From contig NZ_JANAVO010000027.1 in the NCBI RefSeq assembly GCF_024213555.1, forward strand, positions 1 through 41,776: a DNA stretch of 41,776 nucleotides, in the 5' to 3' direction. Positions 34,747 through 41,776 of the stretch are shown in pieces (the first letter of the stretch is position 1; every line of letters begins with the position of its first letter). Source of the DNA: Allokutzneria sp. A3M-2-11 16. Lineage in GTDB: Bacteria > Actinomycetota > Actinomycetes > Mycobacteriales > Pseudonocardiaceae. Under the pieces are notes generated by a model. It was not told the origin of the DNA. It saw only the letters and a program-made list of their open reading frames with translations, and made no database searches. The position numbers and the translations under genes were made by a program.

Positions 34747-35382
34747 ATGACCGAGTTCGTCCGGGCCAGGCGCCCCGAGCACAAGCAGCAGCGGCGCGCG
34801 GCGATCCTGGACGCGGCCCGCGAGCTGGCGCGCAAGGACGGCGTCCGCTCGGTCAGCCTCGGCGGCGTCGCGGCGGTGGTCGGCTTCGCCAAGTCCAACG
34901 TGGCCCGCTACTTCGGCACCCGCGAGGAGATCTACCTCGAACTCACCGCCGAGTGCTGGCGGGACTGGGAGAAGGCGGTGCTCGCCCGCATCCCCGAGGC
35001 GGGGCCGGTCGACGCGTTGGTGGACACCGTGGCCGAACGGCCGCTGTTCTGCGATCTGCTCAGCCAGGTCACGATCACGTTGGAGCACAACGTCTCCATT
35101 CCCGCGGCCCGCGAGTTCAAGCGGGAGATGCACGGGATCATCCGATCGGTCGGCGCCGCGGTGACCGCGCACTCCGAGCTGACCGAGCCCGAGGGCGTCG
35201 AACTGGTGACCGCGGCGGGCGCGCTGGCCGGAATCCTTTACGCGGCGGCGAATCCCTCCGCGACGCTGTGCCAGCTCTACGAGCAGGAGCCGGAGATCGC
35301 GGCGATGGTCCCGTCCTTCCAGCCGACGCTCAAACGAGCCCTGGCGGCGCTCATGGCCGGACTGCCCACGCTGCGAGCGTGA
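34747..35382 (+). CDS. TetR-family transcriptional regulator
   Basis: A 211-residue TetR repressor. The N-terminal HTH is KQQRRAAILDAARELARKDGVRSVSLGGVAAVVGFAKSNVARYFGTREEIYLEL. The remaining helices form a ligand-binding dimer domain (ITLEHNVSIPAAREFKREMHGII...VTAAGALAGILYAAANP). It diverges from the molybdenum hydroxylase operon over the symmetric 53-bp operator, so it very likely represses that operon and itself, with an aldehyde or aromatic compound as possible inducer. Confidence 0.95.
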   Translation: MTEFVRARRPEHKQQRRAAILDAARELARKDGVRSVSLGGVAAVVGFAKSNVARYFGTREEIYLELTAECWRDWEKAVLARIPEAGPVDALVDTVAERPLFCDLLSQVTITLEHNVSIPAAREFKREMHGIIRSVGAAVTAHSELTEPEGVELVTAAGALAGILYAAANPSATLCQLYEQEPEIAAMVPSFQPTLKRALAALMAGLPTLRA

Positions 35383-35432
35383 CGGCAGAAAAGCGCCAGA
35401 ACGCCGCCCGGGGAAGCAGCAGGCTGAACGGC

Positions 35433-35894
35433 ATGACTGGTTTCCGCGTCCACCCGCTGCACCCGGCCCTGCTGGCCCACGTCCGCGCCACCGATGTGGA
35501 CACTTCGGGCAATCTCGTCGAGCACCTGACCGGGATCACCGGCCCGCTCCGGTGCTGCCTGCGGAGCGCGCGCGAGGACGAGAAGGTGATCCTCTTCGGC
35601 TACGAGCCGGTCCTGCCCGGGGTCAGCCCGTACCGCGAGATCGGCGCCGTCTACGCGCACGCCGAGCAGTGCGACGGCCCGGCGGGGGAGGGCTACCCGG
35701 AGCAGTGGCTCGACCGGCCGCAGGTGCTGCGCGCCTACGACAAGCGGGGCTGGATCCACCCCACGACGCGCGTGCATGACGGCACCGACCCCGTCCGGGA
35801 GATCGAGGAAATCCTCGCCGACCCGGACGTCGTGGAGATCCACAGCCGCAACATCGCTTACGGCTGCTACATGTTCTCCATCACTCGGGCCTGA
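35433..35894 (+). CDS. DUF1203 domain-containing protein
   Basis: A 153-residue protein of the DUF1203 family. The order RCCLRSAREDEKVILFGYEPVLPGVSPYREIGAVYAHAEQCDG, then QWLDRPQVLRAYDKRGWI and a C-terminal VVEIHSRNIAYGCYMFSITR, matches the family's single domain. Function is unknown. I start it at ATG 35433, 50 nt after the TetR stop on the same strand. Confidence 0.85.
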   Translation: MTGFRVHPLHPALLAHVRATDVDTSGNLVEHLTGITGPLRCCLRSAREDEKVILFGYEPVLPGVSPYREIGAVYAHAEQCDGPAGEGYPEQWLDRPQVLRAYDKRGWIHPTTRVHDGTDPVREIEEILADPDVVEIHSRNIAYGCYMFSITRA

Positions 35895-35911
35895 GGTCGA
35901 GCACACCGCGC

Positions 35912-36850
35912 GTGCCAGGATGGACCACCGTGTCCTCTCGTGTGGACCCCATGACCGGGGTCGTCCTGGCCGTCGCGGTGCTCGCGGTCTCCTCTTCCGG
36001 CCCGCTGACCGCGTTCGCCGCCGCGCCCGCGCTGGCGATCGCCTTCTGGCGCAACGCGATCGCAGTCGCCGCGCTGACCCCGTTCGCCGCCGCTCGGCGC
36101 GGAGCGGAGTTCCGCGGGCTGGTGCGCGGCGAGCACCGCACCGCCGGGTGGTTCAGCGTCGCGGCCGGGGTGGCGCTGGCCGTGCACTTCTCCACCTGGA
36201 TGCCGTCGGTCCAGCTGACCTCCGTGGCCACCGCGACCGCGCTCGTGGCGACGCAGCCGGTGTGGCAGTGCGCGATCGCCTCCCTGCAAGGCCAGCGGCT
36301 GCCGATCGCCACGTGGATCGGCATCTCGCTGGCCGTGATCGGCGCGATCATCGCCACCGGAGCCGATTTCGAGGTCTCCGCCGCCGCGCTCACCGGCGAC
36401 CTGCTCGCCCTGGCCGGTGGCCTGATGGCGGCGGTCTACACCGCGCTCGGCGAGCGGGCCCGCGTCACGAGCAGCACCACCACCTACACCTCGGTCTGCT
36501 ACTCGGTCTGCGGGGTGCTGCTGCTCGGGGTGTGCCTGGTCGGCGGGGTGCCGCTGACCGGTTTCGACGGGGCGACGTGGCTGGCCATCCTGGGGCTCGT
36601 GGCCGGGGCGCAGCTGCTGGGGCACTCCATGTTCAGCTTCGCGCTGCGCAAGGTCTCCGCGACCACAGTCAGCTTGATGATCTTGCTGGAGGTGCCCGGC
36701 GCCGCGCTGATCGCGTGGCTCTGGCTCGGCCAGGTGCCCCGGCCCGCCGCGCTCCCCGGGCTCGCGTTGCTGCTGCTCGGCGTCGCCGTGGTCATCCTCG
36801 CCGGGACCCGGACCAGGGATGTCACACCCGAGCGGGCTGTCTCGTCCTAA
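35912..36850 (+). CDS. EamA/DMT-family transporter (predicted small-molecule exporter)
   Basis: A protein of up to 312 residues with about ten membrane segments in two EamA repeats. The first repeat runs VVLAVAVLAVSSSGPLTAF to VIGAIIATGADFE and the second from LLALAGGLMAAVYTALGERARV to LALLLLGVAVVILAG. The conserved FWRNAIAVAALTPF and LIAWLWLGQVP are typical of drug/metabolite transporters. The start could be GTG 35912, GTG 35930 or ATG 35951; the last gives a shorter N-tail more usual for the family. The ECF41-type promoter of the next gene lies inside its last codons. Confidence 0.92.
   Translation: MPGWTTVSSRVDPMTGVVLAVAVLAVSSSGPLTAFAAAPALAIAFWRNAIAVAALTPFAAARRGAEFRGLVRGEHRTAGWFSVAAGVALAVHFSTWMPSVQLTSVATATALVATQPVWQCAIASLQGQRLPIATWIGISLAVIGAIIATGADFEVSAAALTGDLLALAGGLMAAVYTALGERARVTSSTTTYTSVCYSVCGVLLLGVCLVGGVPLTGFDGATWLAILGLVAGAQLLGHSMFSFALRKVSATTVSLMILLEVPGAALIAWLWLGQVPRPAALPGLALLLLGVAVVILAGTRTRDVTPERAVSS
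36820..36846 (+). promoter_or_regulatory. ECF41-type sigma promoter TGTCACA-N16-CGTC
   Basis: TGTCACA at 36820-36826 and CGTC at 36843-36846 are separated by exactly 16 nt, matching the consensus known for ECF41-group sigma factors. It lies inside the end of the EamA gene, and CGTC ends 8 nt before the sigma factor ATG. The mRNA would therefore be leaderless or nearly so. It predicts that the sigma factor drives its own operon. Confidence 0.85.
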
Positions 36851-36854
36851 GGGC

Positions 36855-37718
36855 ATGGAGGCGGAATTCCAGCGCGAACGGCCGAGGCTGATCGGCATCG
36901 CCTACGGCATCATCGGCGACCTCGGTGAGGCCGAGGACGTCGTGCAGGAGGCGTGGCTGCGGCTGAGCCGGACCGAGGGTGTCCTCGACGTGACGGCGTG
37001 GCTGGTCGTGGCCACCTCCCGGCTCGCGCTCGACGTGATGCGCTCCGCCCGCAAACGCCGCGAGGACTACGTCGGCCCCTGGCTGCCGGAGCCCGTGGTC
37101 AGCACCGGGGAGGGGCCGGAGGACCGGGTCACCCTCGCTGACTCGGTCAGCATGGCGATGTTGGTCGTGCTGGAGACGCTGTCCCCGGCCGAGCGCACCG
37201 CGTACGTGCTGCACGAGGTCTTCGGGTTGCCCTTCACCGAGATCGCCGAGGTCGTCGGGCGCACACCGGCCTCCGTGCGGCAGCTCGCCTCGCGGGCGCG
37301 CAAGCACGTGCGGGAGCGGTCGCCGCGCTTCGACACCGACCCGGTGCGGCAGCGCGAGGTGGTCGGCGCGTTCCTCGCCGCGTGCGAGGGCGGGGACCTG
37401 GACGCGATGCTCCGGCTGCTCGACCCCGACGTCGTGTTGACCAGCGACGGCGGCGGGATCGTGCGCGCGGCGCGGCGGCCGGTCGTCGGCGCGGACCGGG
37501 TGGCGCGTTTCCTGGCCGGTGTTCGCGCCAAGTGGCCCGACCGCGAGCTGCGGCCCGCCATGGTCAACGGCTTCAGCGGCTTCCTCATGATGCACGGCGG
37601 CGAGCTGGTCGCCGTCTACTCGATCACCGTCGCGGACGGCCTGGTCACCGCGATCAACGTCGTGCTGCACCCCACCAAGCTCGCCCGCGCGAGCACCCTG
37701 ATCACCAAGGAGAGCTAG
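36855..37718 (+). CDS. ECF41-family RNA polymerase sigma factor with SnoaL-like C-terminal extension (SigJ-type)
   Basis: A 287-residue extracytoplasmic-function sigma factor. Region 2 is FQRERPRLIGIAYGIIGDLGEAEDVVQEAWLRL...ATSRLALDVMRSARKRREDYVG. The linker holds the ECF41-specific WLPEP motif near residue 75. Region 4 is LETLSPAERTAYVLHEVFGLPFTEIAEVVGRTPASVRQLASRARKHV. Residues about 175-287 form an NTF2/SnoaL-like regulatory domain with DGGG and NGFSG. In this group the C-terminal domain controls activity and no separate anti-sigma factor is needed. A perfect ECF41 promoter precedes it, and the carboxymuconolactone decarboxylase partner gene follows without a gap. Confidence 0.95.
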   Translation: MEAEFQRERPRLIGIAYGIIGDLGEAEDVVQEAWLRLSRTEGVLDVTAWLVVATSRLALDVMRSARKRREDYVGPWLPEPVVSTGEGPEDRVTLADSVSMAMLVVLETLSPAERTAYVLHEVFGLPFTEIAEVVGRTPASVRQLASRARKHVRERSPRFDTDPVRQREVVGAFLAACEGGDLDAMLRLLDPDVVLTSDGGGIVRAARRPVVGADRVARFLAGVRAKWPDRELRPAMVNGFSGFLMMHGGELVAVYSITVADGLVTAINVVLHPTKLARASTLITKES

Positions 37719-38168
37719 ATGCGGCTGACGAACGACATCACCTCGACCCCGGTCTACCAGGCGATGAGCCAGATCGAGGCGTTCCTCGCGTCGAGCACGC
37801 TGCCAAAGACGATCTTGGAGCTGGTCAAGCTCCGGGTCAGCCAGATGAACGGCTGCGCGTTCTGCGTGGACATGCACTCCCACGACCTGAAGAAGCACGG
37901 CGAGGCCGACGAGCGGCTGTGGGCGGTGGCGGTGTGGCGCGAGGCCCCGTTCTTCACCGACCAGGAGCGCGCCGCCCTCGACCTCGCCGAGGCCGCGACC
38001 CGGCTCGACGAGCACGGTGTCCCCGACGAGGTCTGGGACACCGCCGCCAAGCACTTCGACGAGGAGACCCTGTTGGCGCTGGTCGCCGCGATCGCCCAGA
38101 TCAACGCCTGGAACCGCTATGGCGTCACGCTCCGGATGGTTCCCGGTCCTGGTCGCAGCCGCCGCTGA
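37719..38168 (+). CDS. carboxymuconolactone decarboxylase/AhpD-like protein (ECF41 partner)
   Basis: A 149-residue AhpD-like CMD-family protein. The redox motif CxxC is C46-AF-C49, with H53 following (NGCAFCVDMHSHDLKKHGE), the pattern of alkylhydroperoxidase-type members. INAWNRYGVTLR at the C-terminal end is also conserved. The ATG immediately follows the sigma factor stop (TAGATG), giving strict co-expression; its ribosome-binding site AAGGAGAG lies in the sigma gene. ECF41 factors are characteristically paired with this type of gene. The 3' 44 nt overlap the convergent esterase gene. Confidence 0.93.
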   Translation: MRLTNDITSTPVYQAMSQIEAFLASSTLPKTILELVKLRVSQMNGCAFCVDMHSHDLKKHGEADERLWAVAVWREAPFFTDQERAALDLAEAATRLDEHGVPDEVWDTAAKHFDEETLLALVAAIAQINAWNRYGVTLRMVPGPGRSRR

Positions 38169-39393
38169 ACCGCATCCGGTCCCAACCGGGATCTCCGGTC
38201 TCCGCGAAGCGAATCCACGTCGAGTGCATGCGGTCCACCAAGTCCCGTGGAGGCTCGGTAGGACCGAGGAGTGCCTTCGGGCCGCGGAGTCCGGGCACGT
38301 GGACGGTGTCGAAGACGAAGGGGAGTTCGACCGCGTGCGCCGCGCCGAGCTTCCCTTCGAACGCCTCCGACCGCCACGCGAACTCGTAGTGGTAGGACTT
38401 CCTCGACTCGGCGAACTTCCTTGTGCCCTTTGCGAAAAGCTCCTCCGTGAGTTCCTTCGGGTCGAGCGTTCCGTTGTTCGGGACGACGTAGAGGTTGCCC
38501 TCTTCGGTGTTCGTGCCCAGCATGAAGTCCACAGTGGACTCCAGGTTGGCGGGTTGGTCCGGCAGTGTCTCCGTGCCCGCCACGAGGCTGAACGGGAGGA
38601 GTCCGCGCATAGGGTCCGGCTCGCCGGTCACGGTGAGGTCGACGCCGAATAGCGTTGCCCTGATGAGCTGTTCGTCCGTCGCGTCCTCGTCCAGCCGGAA
38701 CTCCTTCGCGATGAGATCCGCTTGTGCGGTGCTGAACGCGCCGAGACCGTTGCCGCTCTGCGAGATCGCTCGGTGGAACAGTCCTTTTTGGGCGGTGACG
38801 ACCGCGGCGCCGACGATGCTCGCCCCCGCCGACTCGCCGAACAACGTGACGTTGCCGGGGTCGCCGCCGAACGCGGTGATGTTGTCCTGCACCCACTCCA
38901 GCGAGGCGAGCACGTCCAGTAGGCCCCGGTTGTCCGGAGCGCCCGGCAGCCGCAACCACCCCGGCGCTCCAAGCCGGTAGTTCAGCGACACGAACACCAC
39001 GCCATCGCGCGCGAACGCGGAGCCGTCGAGCACCGGAGCACGGCTCGACCCGGACACGAAACCACCGCCGTGCACGAAAACCATGACAGGTAGCCCGGAG
39101 GTCGCAGTGCTCGGCGTGCGCACCGTGACCGTGAGGTAGTCCTCGCCGCGCACCCAGCCAGGGCCCATCAGCGGCCTCATGTCCAGCTCGCCGAAGCGAC
39201 TCCGGTCCGGAGCCGGTGCGGTCGCTCCAGGTCGCGTGGCGTCGCGGACACCGTCCCACCTTTGTGGACGGACCGGAGCCGTGAACCTGCTGGCGCCCAC
39301 CGTGTTCGCCGCGTACGGGATGGCATGGAAGACCGTGTGATCCGCTCGTACTTCGCCACGGACCCGGCCGCCGGTCGTACGAACCGTGGTCAC
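38125..39393 (-). CDS. type B carboxylesterase/lipase family protein
   Basis: A 422-residue carboxylesterase. The oxyanion-hole motif is MVFVHGGGFVSGS, and the nucleophile elbow FGESAGASIVG has S188 and follows NITAFGGDPGNVTL. Other landmarks are EDYLTVTVRTP and, near the end, a His-containing AAHAVELPFVFDTVH. It hydrolyses carboxylic esters; the substrate is unknown, and no export signal is seen. GTG 39393 overlaps the upstream metallo-hydrolase stop by 4 nt (GTGA), so I prefer it over longer in-frame starts. The 3' end overlaps the ECF41-partner gene by 44 nt. Confidence 0.92.
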   Translation of the reverse strand: MTTVRTTGGRVRGEVRADHTVFHAIPYAANTVGASRFTAPVRPQRWDGVRDATRPGATAPAPDRSRFGELDMRPLMGPGWVRGEDYLTVTVRTPSTATSGLPVMVFVHGGGFVSGSSRAPVLDGSAFARDGVVFVSLNYRLGAPGWLRLPGAPDNRGLLDVLASLEWVQDNITAFGGDPGNVTLFGESAGASIVGAAVVTAQKGLFHRAISQSGNGLGAFSTAQADLIAKEFRLDEDATDEQLIRATLFGVDLTVTGEPDPMRGLLPFSLVAGTETLPDQPANLESTVDFMLGTNTEEGNLYVVPNNGTLDPKELTEELFAKGTRKFAESRKSYHYEFAWRSEAFEGKLGAAHAVELPFVFDTVHVPGLRGPKALLGPTEPPRDLVDRMHSTWIRFAETGDPGWDRMRFSGGCDQDREPSGA

Positions 39394-40247
39394 GGCGAGA
39401 TCCTTTCCAGCGGCGCCCACTCCTTGATCGCGAACTTGCTGCCGTCGCGGCGGACCTCTGCGGCTCCGTGACCGGCCAGATGTGCCGGTAGGACAAGGGA
39501 GTTCGTGTCCGCCGCCCATTCGAGAACACTGCGCCTGCTGGCTCGCGCCCGCTCGGGGTCCTCGCAGAAACAGCTGTTGAAGTCCGGCTCGACGAGCTGT
39601 ACCACCGTGTGCAGCAGATCCCCGACGAACACCGCGCGCTCGCCGCCGGAGTCCAGGCGCAGCACCGAAGAGCCGGGAGTGTGCCCGGCGGCGAGGTCCA
39701 GCCGCAGGTTCTCGTCGATCACGTACGACTCGTCCCAGAGCTGCACGAGCCCCGCGTCGTGGACCGGCCGGACACTGTCCTCGAAGATGTCATTGCCGTG
39801 GAAGTGCTCGAAATCCCGTTGCGGCACAAGATAAGTGGCGTTCGGGAAGGTCGGAACCCACTCGTCGCCGTCGAGCCGCGTGTTCCATCCGACGTGGTCC
39901 GCGTGGATGTGCGTGTTGATCACCACGTCCACGTCCTCCGGGTTGACTCCCGCCGCCGCGAGGTTGTCCAGGAACGGCGTGTTGAGCAGGTGGAACGCGG
40001 CCATCTGCGGGCGTTCCTTGTGGTTGCCCACGCCCGTGTCGACCAGGATCGTCCGCCCGCCGCTGCGCAGAACCCAGGTCTGCAAGGCGCAGTGCACCTG
40101 ATCGGTTTCCGCGATCCAGTGGTCCGGCGCGAACTCCGTCCAGTGCTGTGGCTCGCTCTCCGGCACGAACGCGCTCGGCGGCATGATCGGCCCGTGCCAC
40201 TCCATGACCCGGGTCAGGCTGACATCGCCGAAGGTCATCGTGTTCAC
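39390..40247 (-). CDS. metallo-beta-lactamase-fold hydrolase (lactonase-like)
   Basis: A 285-residue MBL-fold enzyme with the metal motif NTHIHADHVGW (H113, H115, D117, H118), preceded by ILVDTGVGN. Later ligands lie in AAGHTPGSSVLRL and VFVGDLLHTV, with LVLPAHLAGHG near the end. This subgroup includes quorum-quenching lactonases and other hydrolases; nothing here fixes the substrate. GTG 40247 overlaps the SRPBCC stop by 4 nt (GTGA), and the downstream esterase is coupled the same way, so three genes form one unit. Confidence 0.92.
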   Translation of the reverse strand: MNTMTFGDVSLTRVMEWHGPIMPPSAFVPESEPQHWTEFAPDHWIAETDQVHCALQTWVLRSGGRTILVDTGVGNHKERPQMAAFHLLNTPFLDNLAAAGVNPEDVDVVINTHIHADHVGWNTRLDGDEWVPTFPNATYLVPQRDFEHFHGNDIFEDSVRPVHDAGLVQLWDESYVIDENLRLDLAAGHTPGSSVLRLDSGGERAVFVGDLLHTVVQLVEPDFNSCFCEDPERARASRRSVLEWAADTNSLVLPAHLAGHGAAEVRRDGSKFAIKEWAPLERISP

Positions 40248-40675
40248 CGCTGTGCCTCCGCGAGTGCGATCAGGGTGTCCTCGATGCCCCGCACCGTGAA
40301 CCGGCGGAACCGTCGCAGCTCCGCCTCCGTCGAGCCGAAGGCGGGCAGCAGCTTCAGCACCTGCCAGTCGACCGTCACGATCGTGTTGGCGTGGAAGGAA
40401 TAGGTCCAGCGGACGACTCCGTCGCCGGACTCCCAGGAGAACTCCTTGCCCGGCTCCGCGGTGAGCACCCGCGAGGTCGACTCCCAGACGCGGTCGCCCG
40501 CTTTGTTGACTCCGGTGAACACCGCTCCGACGCGGGGCCCGCCGTTGTCCGCGTAGGCGACTTCGACGACGTTCGGGCTCCATTCGGCCATGCGGGAGAC
40601 ATCTGCGATGAGGTCGTAGGCGTGGGCCGGGCTCGTTGCTATCCAGGCGCGGCGCTGGATCGGTGGTACGTCCAT
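40244..40675 (-). CDS. SRPBCC-family (START-like) protein
   Basis: A 143-residue single-domain START/Bet v1-like protein with a hydrophobic cavity. Landmarks are RRAWIATSPAHAYDLIADVSRMAEWSPNVVEV, GAVFTGVNKAG...WESTSRVL, and FSWESGDGVVRWTYSF. Such proteins bind lipids or act as polyketide aromatase/cyclases. The ATG at 40675 gives MDVPPIQRRAWI; a GTG three codons earlier is the other choice. It is the first gene of the SRPBCC-hydrolase-esterase operon, divergent from the SnoaL-like gene. Confidence 0.9.
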   Translation of the reverse strand: MDVPPIQRRAWIATSPAHAYDLIADVSRMAEWSPNVVEVAYADNGGPRVGAVFTGVNKAGDRVWESTSRVLTAEPGKEFSWESGDGVVRWTYSFHANTIVTVDWQVLKLLPAFGSTEAELRRFRRFTVRGIEDTLIALAEAQR

Positions 40676-40712
40676 GCTGATCACTGTCGTGCGTTCGCGC
40701 TGGTGGAGGTAT

Positions 40713-40749
40713 CAGTCACGTGACTGCACTTTCGTGCCGCACGCGTGCG
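40713..40749. promoter_or_regulatory. two palindromes in the divergent promoter (CAGTCACGTGACTG and CGCACGCGTGCG)
   Basis: CAGTCACGTGACTG (40713-40726) is a perfect 14-bp palindrome and CGCACGCGTGCG (40738-40749) a perfect 12-bp one; their centres are 24 bp apart. They lie in the 105-nt space between the divergent SRPBCC operon and the SnoaL-like gene and are probable binding sites for an unknown regulator encoded outside this window. Confidence 0.6.
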
Positions 40750-40780
40750 ACGGCATCTGGAACGGCGCGACAATCGAGGT

Positions 40781-41191
40781 ATGCCCACAGCTCACCACGA
40801 CCTGTACAAGCGCTACCTCTGGGCCACGATGAGCCAGGACCCCGACGCGGTCGCCGAGTCCTTCACCCCTGACGGCGTGTTCGAGGCGCCTCTCGTGCTC
40901 CCGGGCCAGGCTTTCCCGGCGCGCATGGAGGGTCGCGAGCAGATCCGGGACCACCTCGCCGCGTACTACCGGCGTTCCGCCGCCTCCGGCTCCGACCGCC
41001 AGGTCGACGTCGCGAACTCCCGCTACGAGCTGCACGCCACCGCCGATCCCGACGTGTTCATCGTCGAGATCGACACCGCGTTCACGTCGCCGACCGGCCC
41101 CACGACCATGTCGCTCGTGCAGGTCTTCCGCCTCCGCGACGGCAAGATCGCTTTGCTGCGCGACTACTTCGCCCCGGACTCCGTCGTCTAG
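40781..41191 (+). CDS. SnoaL/NTF2-like protein
   Basis: A 136-residue NTF2-like cone-fold protein: HHDLYKRYLWATMSQDPDAVAESFTPDGVFEAP, then GREQIRDHLAAYYRR, and a C-terminal sheet TMSLVQVFRLRDGKIALLRDYFAPDSVV. Proteins of this type are often isomerases or cyclases. With a divergent SRPBCC protein and two hydrolases nearby, joint handling of a hydrophobic or lactone substrate is possible but inferred. The ATG at 40781 is preceded by GAGGT. The last 4 nt overlap the convergent small gene. Confidence 0.88.
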   Translation: MPTAHHDLYKRYLWATMSQDPDAVAESFTPDGVFEAPLVLPGQAFPARMEGREQIRDHLAAYYRRSAASGSDRQVDVANSRYELHATADPDVFIVEIDTAFTSPTGPTTMSLVQVFRLRDGKIALLRDYFAPDSVV

Positions 41192-41628
41192 CGGTTTCGG
41201 AGCGCGGCGGCGCGGACGCGTCGTGTCCTGCCTCGTTCGGCGAGGACGGTGAGGGCCTCGGGCGAGGCCACCGTCTGCGCGGCTCGTCGCTGAAACCAGT
41301 CCGACGCACCGATGATCTCCTGCGCGGTCCACGGCCGACCGAGGCTGATCGCCCTGAGCAGACCCCATTCCCGCAACCGGCGGCTGAGGAACTCCCGCTC
41401 GGCGATCACCGTGATCACCGAGCGGGCCCAGTCGTCGTACCGTTCATCCAAGAGCAGTCGCGCTGCCCGGTCGTCCAGGTGTTTGACCACTGCGGACTGC
41501 GCCATCGTCGCGTCCGGGTCGCGGAGGACTGCGGCGATCAGGTCGGTTTCGCCCTGGTCGTGAACCGCGGCCAGGGCTCGGAGGTACTGGGCGTACCGGT
41601 GGTGCTCATCGGCATGATCGCTGGTCAC
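41188..41628 (-). CDS. small unknown helical protein
   Basis: A 146-residue, largely helical protein that I do not recognise. It includes YAQYLRALAAVHDQGETDLIAAVLRDPDATMAQSAVVKHLDDRAARLLLDERYDDW and a basic, Arg-rich C-terminus (RTRRVRAAALRNR). The DPDATMAQSAVVKHLDDRA region might be a winged-helix-like segment, which is a guess. There is no signal or membrane segment. It lies 22 nt downstream of the partial gene at the window edge on the same strand, so the two may be co-transcribed. Confidence 0.65.
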   Translation of the reverse strand: MTSDHADEHHRYAQYLRALAAVHDQGETDLIAAVLRDPDATMAQSAVVKHLDDRAARLLLDERYDDWARSVITVIAEREFLSRRLREWGLLRAISLGRPWTAQEIIGASDWFQRRAAQTVASPEALTVLAERGRTRRVRAAALRNR

Positions 41629-41650
41629 GTGGAGGGCTCCTGTAGATCCG

Positions 41651-41776
41651 CTAGAACGGCGCGGGCTCGTCGATCGGGGCCGGTTCCGCGATCGGTTCCG
41701 CTTCTGTCTCGGTGGTCTTCCCGTTGGGTGTGGTCCACACGTGTCGCCCGTCGGGGAGGTTCTTGCAGCTCCAGTT
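41651..41776 (-). CDS. C-terminal end of a larger protein, probably DUF222/HNH endonuclease family
   Basis: Only the last 41 residues are in the window: NWSCKNLPDGRHVWTTPNGKTTE, followed by a Pro/Glu-rich tail ending DEPAPF and a TAG stop. The W-x-C-x-x-L-P-D-G-x-x-x-W-T-x-P-x-G pattern is typical of the end of actinobacterial DUF222/HNH (13E12-repeat) endonucleases. The bulk of the gene lies beyond the right edge, so the call is tentative. Confidence 0.5.
   Translation of the reverse strand, partial: NWSCKNLPDGRHVWTTPNGKTTETEAEPIAEPAPIDEPAPF

Overview
The window is high-GC actinobacterial chromosomal DNA. Strong G/C third positions, a two-domain geosmin synthase, a LAL-type LuxR regulator, an ECF41 sigma factor, GTG starts and many 4-nt ATGA/GTGA gene overlaps together suggest a filamentous actinomycete. 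Pseudonocardiales (Lentzea/Saccharothrix/Amycolatopsis-like) is my inference; no marker gene here fixes the genus. I saw no tRNA, rRNA, CRISPR array or transposase.

Layout. 1-4.3 kb: the C-terminal end of an acyl-CoA dehydrogenase (probably frameshifted), a SnoaL-like protein and a very large alpha-helical repeat protein. 4.4-6.6 kb: geosmin synthase. 6.6-9.4 kb: surE and a PfkB sugar kinase (translationally coupled), alkB, and a divergent PPOX/F420-type flavoprotein. 9.5-11.7 kb: a threonine/serine dehydratase, a small membrane protein and a low-affinity iron-permease-like protein, with two long palindromic repeats between them. 11.7-15.7 kb: a secreted GH81 endo-beta-1,3-glucanase behind a strong promoter carrying a LacI-type operator, converging on a questin-oxidase-like gene that has a textbook MerR-type promoter. 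15.9-19.3 kb: small and secreted proteins, then an FAD monooxygenase divergent from a regulator with two DNA-binding domains (GntR plus TetR). 19.3-24.5 kb: a minus-strand cluster of GNAT, small unknown protein, NAPE-PLD-like metallo-hydrolase, LAL regulator and alpha/beta hydrolase, divergent from a NUDIX hydrolase. 24.97-26.8 kb: an AT-richer islet with a nucleotidyltransferase-fold gene overlapping an unknown partner gene. 26.8-30 kb: a quinone oxidoreductase, a GlsB-type membrane protein, a decayed methyltransferase, a NERD-like membrane protein and a hemerythrin.

30-35.4 kb: a PaoABC-like molybdenum hydroxylase operon (2Fe-2S, FAD/4Fe-4S and Mo subunits plus XdhC) divergent from a TetR regulator across a 53-bp dyad. 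35.4-38.2 kb: a DUF1203 protein, an EamA exporter, and an ECF41 sigma factor with its carboxymuconolactone-decarboxylase partner, led by a perfect ECF41 promoter. 38.1-40.7 kb: a GTGA-coupled operon of SRPBCC, metallo-beta-lactamase-fold hydrolase and type-B carboxylesterase, divergent from a SnoaL-like gene over two palindromes. The window ends in a small unknown gene and the tail of what looks like a DUF222/HNH protein.

The most notable signals beyond the genes are: (i) an over-represented 13-mer GTCCACWGTGGWC inside coding sequence, written with rare Thr/Ser codons; (ii) a two-copy family of perfect or near-perfect 22-23 bp hairpins with a GAGCGCTC core; (iii) five well-formed operator/promoter architectures that predict specific regulation; and (iv) the AT-rich nucleotidyltransferase plus partner pair, the best candidate here for an undescribed two-gene system.
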